Of a stretch of 7,517 nt of DNA, positions 6,443 to 7,517 are shown piece by piece. The DNA is from DAOPZC01 sp035353175. GTDB taxonomy: Bacteria; Verrucomicrobiota; Kiritimatiellia; RFP12; UBA1067. The notes under the pieces were generated by a model. It ran no database searches and was not told where the DNA came from. It saw nothing but the letters and a program-made list of their open reading frames with translations. Where the stretch lies: contig DAOPZC010000125.1 in the NCBI GenBank assembly GCA_035353175.1, positions 1 through 7,517 of the forward strand, given 5' to 3'. Each line of letters starts with the position of its first letter. The first letter of the stretch is position 1. Position numbers and translations under genes: made by a program.

Positions 6443-7354
6443 TTAGCGCAGTTCGAGGTCCATTCCGTCCGCCGCGAGGATCCAGCCCCGTTCAGAGGCG
6501 AGGGCTTCCGCCTGGCGGAGATCTTCAGGCCAGAGCGTGCGGGCCATGTGGTCCAGCACGCAGACGGTCTTGGCGTCCACGGCGCCGGTCGTCTCAAGGG
6601 ACTGCATCATGAGACCGATCATCGCGAGATCGTTGTGCTCGAAAATCCGGTAGTCGCCGGGCTTGGACATCGTCGCGTCCCAGATGATCATGTCGAGCCG
6701 CCGCTTTCCGATCAGCTGCCGCGCCGGCTTGAGCATCCAGGCCCCGTCGAGCGCGTAAAGCAGGTTGCCGCGCGGCGTCTCGACCAGAAAATGCAGGGAT
6801 TGCTCCGCCGGATTAGAAAGCCAGTGGTTGGCGGGAAGCGCCGTCAAACGCAGACGCCCGATTTCAAACACCGTGCCGGAAACGAGCGCATGGCCCGTGA
6901 ACCGCCCGGGAAACGCTTGCGCCAGTGCCGCCACGGTTTCGGGAGAAGCCCAGATGCCCATCGGCGTGAAATCTGAGCCCCGCCTGTCGAGCACCGAGCG
7001 GATTTCGGCGAGGCTGAAGTGGTCGCCGTGCGAATGGGTGATGACGAGGTCGGTCAGCGCGCGGGGATCGATGTTGAAACGGACGAGGTTTGCGCATCCC
7101 GTGGTGCCGCAGTCGATCAGGACATGTCCGTCGAGCAAGGTGCTGGCGGAACCCCGCACCCCGGGCGTCCCCAGTCGCTTCCAATCGTGGTCCGCCGCGC
7201 CGGTCCCCAAGGTTTTGACGCTGACCGCTGTCGCCGACGCGGCCTCTTTTCCGGGCTCGCCGGCTCTGAGTCGTGGCCCGCCTTCGGCTGCGAGCCCCGC
7301 GCCCGCCCAAAGGGCGCTCCGGAGAAAATTCCGCCGGGGAAAAGAGAGTGCCAT
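6443..7354 (-). CDS. Tat-exported metallo-beta-lactamase-fold hydrolase (PhnP/RNase Z-like subgroup)
   Basis: 303 residues. The ATG at 7352-7354 is preceded by AAAGGA (7361-7366), 6 bases away. A twin-arginine motif, PRRNFLR (residues 6-12), and a short hydrophobic stretch mark a Tat signal. This fits a metalloenzyme that folds with its metal before export. The mature protein has the metal-binding set of the fold: THSHGDH (His107, His109, Asp111, His112), His177 in ANHW, Asp203 in ALDG, and His269 in LDHMA. The opening strand, KTLGTGAA (residues 47-54), and the RGSAST block (residues 68-73) resemble PhnP-type phosphodiesterases. Those act in phosphonate or nucleotide breakdown in the cytoplasm. 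The export signal here argues for another substrate, perhaps a cyclic phosphodiester or lactone, but nothing in the sequence settles this. The downstream TIM-barrel protein is also Tat-exported. Confidence 0.85.
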   Translation of the reverse strand: MALSFPRRNFLRSALWAGAGLAAEGGPRLRAGEPGKEAASATAVSVKTLGTGAADHDWKRLGTPGVRGSASTLLDGHVLIDCGTTGCANLVRFNIDPRALTDLVITHSHGDHFSLAEIRSVLDRRGSDFTPMGIWASPETVAALAQAFPGRFTGHALVSGTVFEIGRLRLTALPANHWLSNPAEQSLHFLVETPRGNLLYALDGAWMLKPARQLIGKRRLDMIIWDATMSKPGDYRIFEHNDLAMIGLMMQSLETTGAVDAKTVCVLDHMARTLWPEDLRQAEALASERGWILAADGMDLELR

Positions 7355-7407
7355 CGTCGATCCTTTCGCTGGGGCCCGAACGCGGACTTTTTGGCCCTCA
7401 AAATTTC

Positions 7408-7437
7408 ATTCTATCATCGTTTTTGCGCGTGGCACAA
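7408..7437 (-). promoter_or_regulatory. Possible promoter of the metallo-beta-lactamase-fold gene
   Basis: On the minus strand TAGAAT (7408-7413, 5 of 6 to TATAAT) lies 53 bases before the ATG in a locally AT-rich patch. TTGTGC (7432-7437), 18 bases further upstream, is a poor -35 match (3 of 6). The rest of 7355-7517 holds no gene that can be supported. The only other item seen is an 8-base palindrome, CTTGCAAG, at 7469-7476. Confidence 0.35.
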
Positions 7438-7517
7438 TCTGTAATTCCTGTCGCTGCGAAGGCCCTGACTTGCAAGAGCAAATGCACGCAAGCGATAGAG
7501 CGGTGAGATGATTTTCA

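Noticed and set aside
5392..6612. Open frame of 406 codons on the + strand, antisense to the TIM-barrel gene
   Set aside because: It overlaps a minus-strand gene with clear family motifs, signal peptide and ribosome-binding site. Its own translation shows no recognisable domain, and long antisense frames are expected at this GC content.
7469..7476. Palindrome CTTGCAAG upstream of the metallo-beta-lactamase-fold gene
   Set aside because: A single 8-base palindrome is expected by chance at this length, and no second copy or promoter relation supports an operator.
1..7517. Search for CRISPR arrays, tRNA or rRNA genes, insertion-sequence ends and riboswitches
   Set aside because: No regularly spaced repeats, cloverleaf-capable stretches, transposase motifs or recognisable aptamer layouts were seen on reading either strand. 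Covariance-model searches were not possible here.

Overview
The window is GC-rich and densely coded. It reads as part of a polysaccharide-degrading locus from a Gram-negative bacterium of the PVC group. A Kiritimatiellota- or Verrucomicrobiota-like source is the best guess. This is inferred from several traits: exported glycoside hydrolases and SGNH/sialate-O-acetylesterase-type esterases, Tat-exported TIM-barrel and metallo-beta-lactamase-fold enzymes, and the relic of an autotransporter-associated beta-strand repeat (PATR) protein. No rRNA, tRNA or marker gene is present to prove the taxonomy.

Layout. On the + strand, bases 2-499 hold the C-terminal part of a sialate O-acetylesterase-type esterase. 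It is followed 39 bases later by a complete secreted SGNH/GDSL esterase (539-1330). A strong hairpin (1341-1378) follows. The 586-base gap 1331-1916 then contains a frameshifted PATR-protein relic (1514-1836), a dyad (1798-1825) and a likely promoter (1834-1862). The promoter serves the main gene of the window (1917-5363), a 1148-residue secreted protein carrying a GH26 and a GH5-type catalytic domain in one chain plus three accessory regions. A 73-base convergent gap (5364-5436) separates it from two minus-strand genes. These are a Tat-exported hydroxypyruvate-isomerase-like TIM-barrel protein (5437-6333) and, upstream of it, a Tat-exported metallo-beta-lactamase-fold hydrolase (6443-7354). 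Each minus-strand gene has its own plausible promoter and Shine-Dalgarno site.

How the genes may work together. The GH26-GH5 protein has all the visible catalytic residues of both families and is probably a two-headed beta-mannanase. The two esterases next to it could remove acetyl groups that block such an enzyme on acetylated mannans. This is inference from gene order and family. The minus-strand pair looks like exported small-molecule enzymes of unknown substrate, and nothing in the sequence ties them directly to mannan. The most unusual points are the double catalytic-domain fusion, the Tat signal on a hydroxypyruvate-isomerase-type fold, the PATR relic, and the repeat and dyad elements in the promoter regions.
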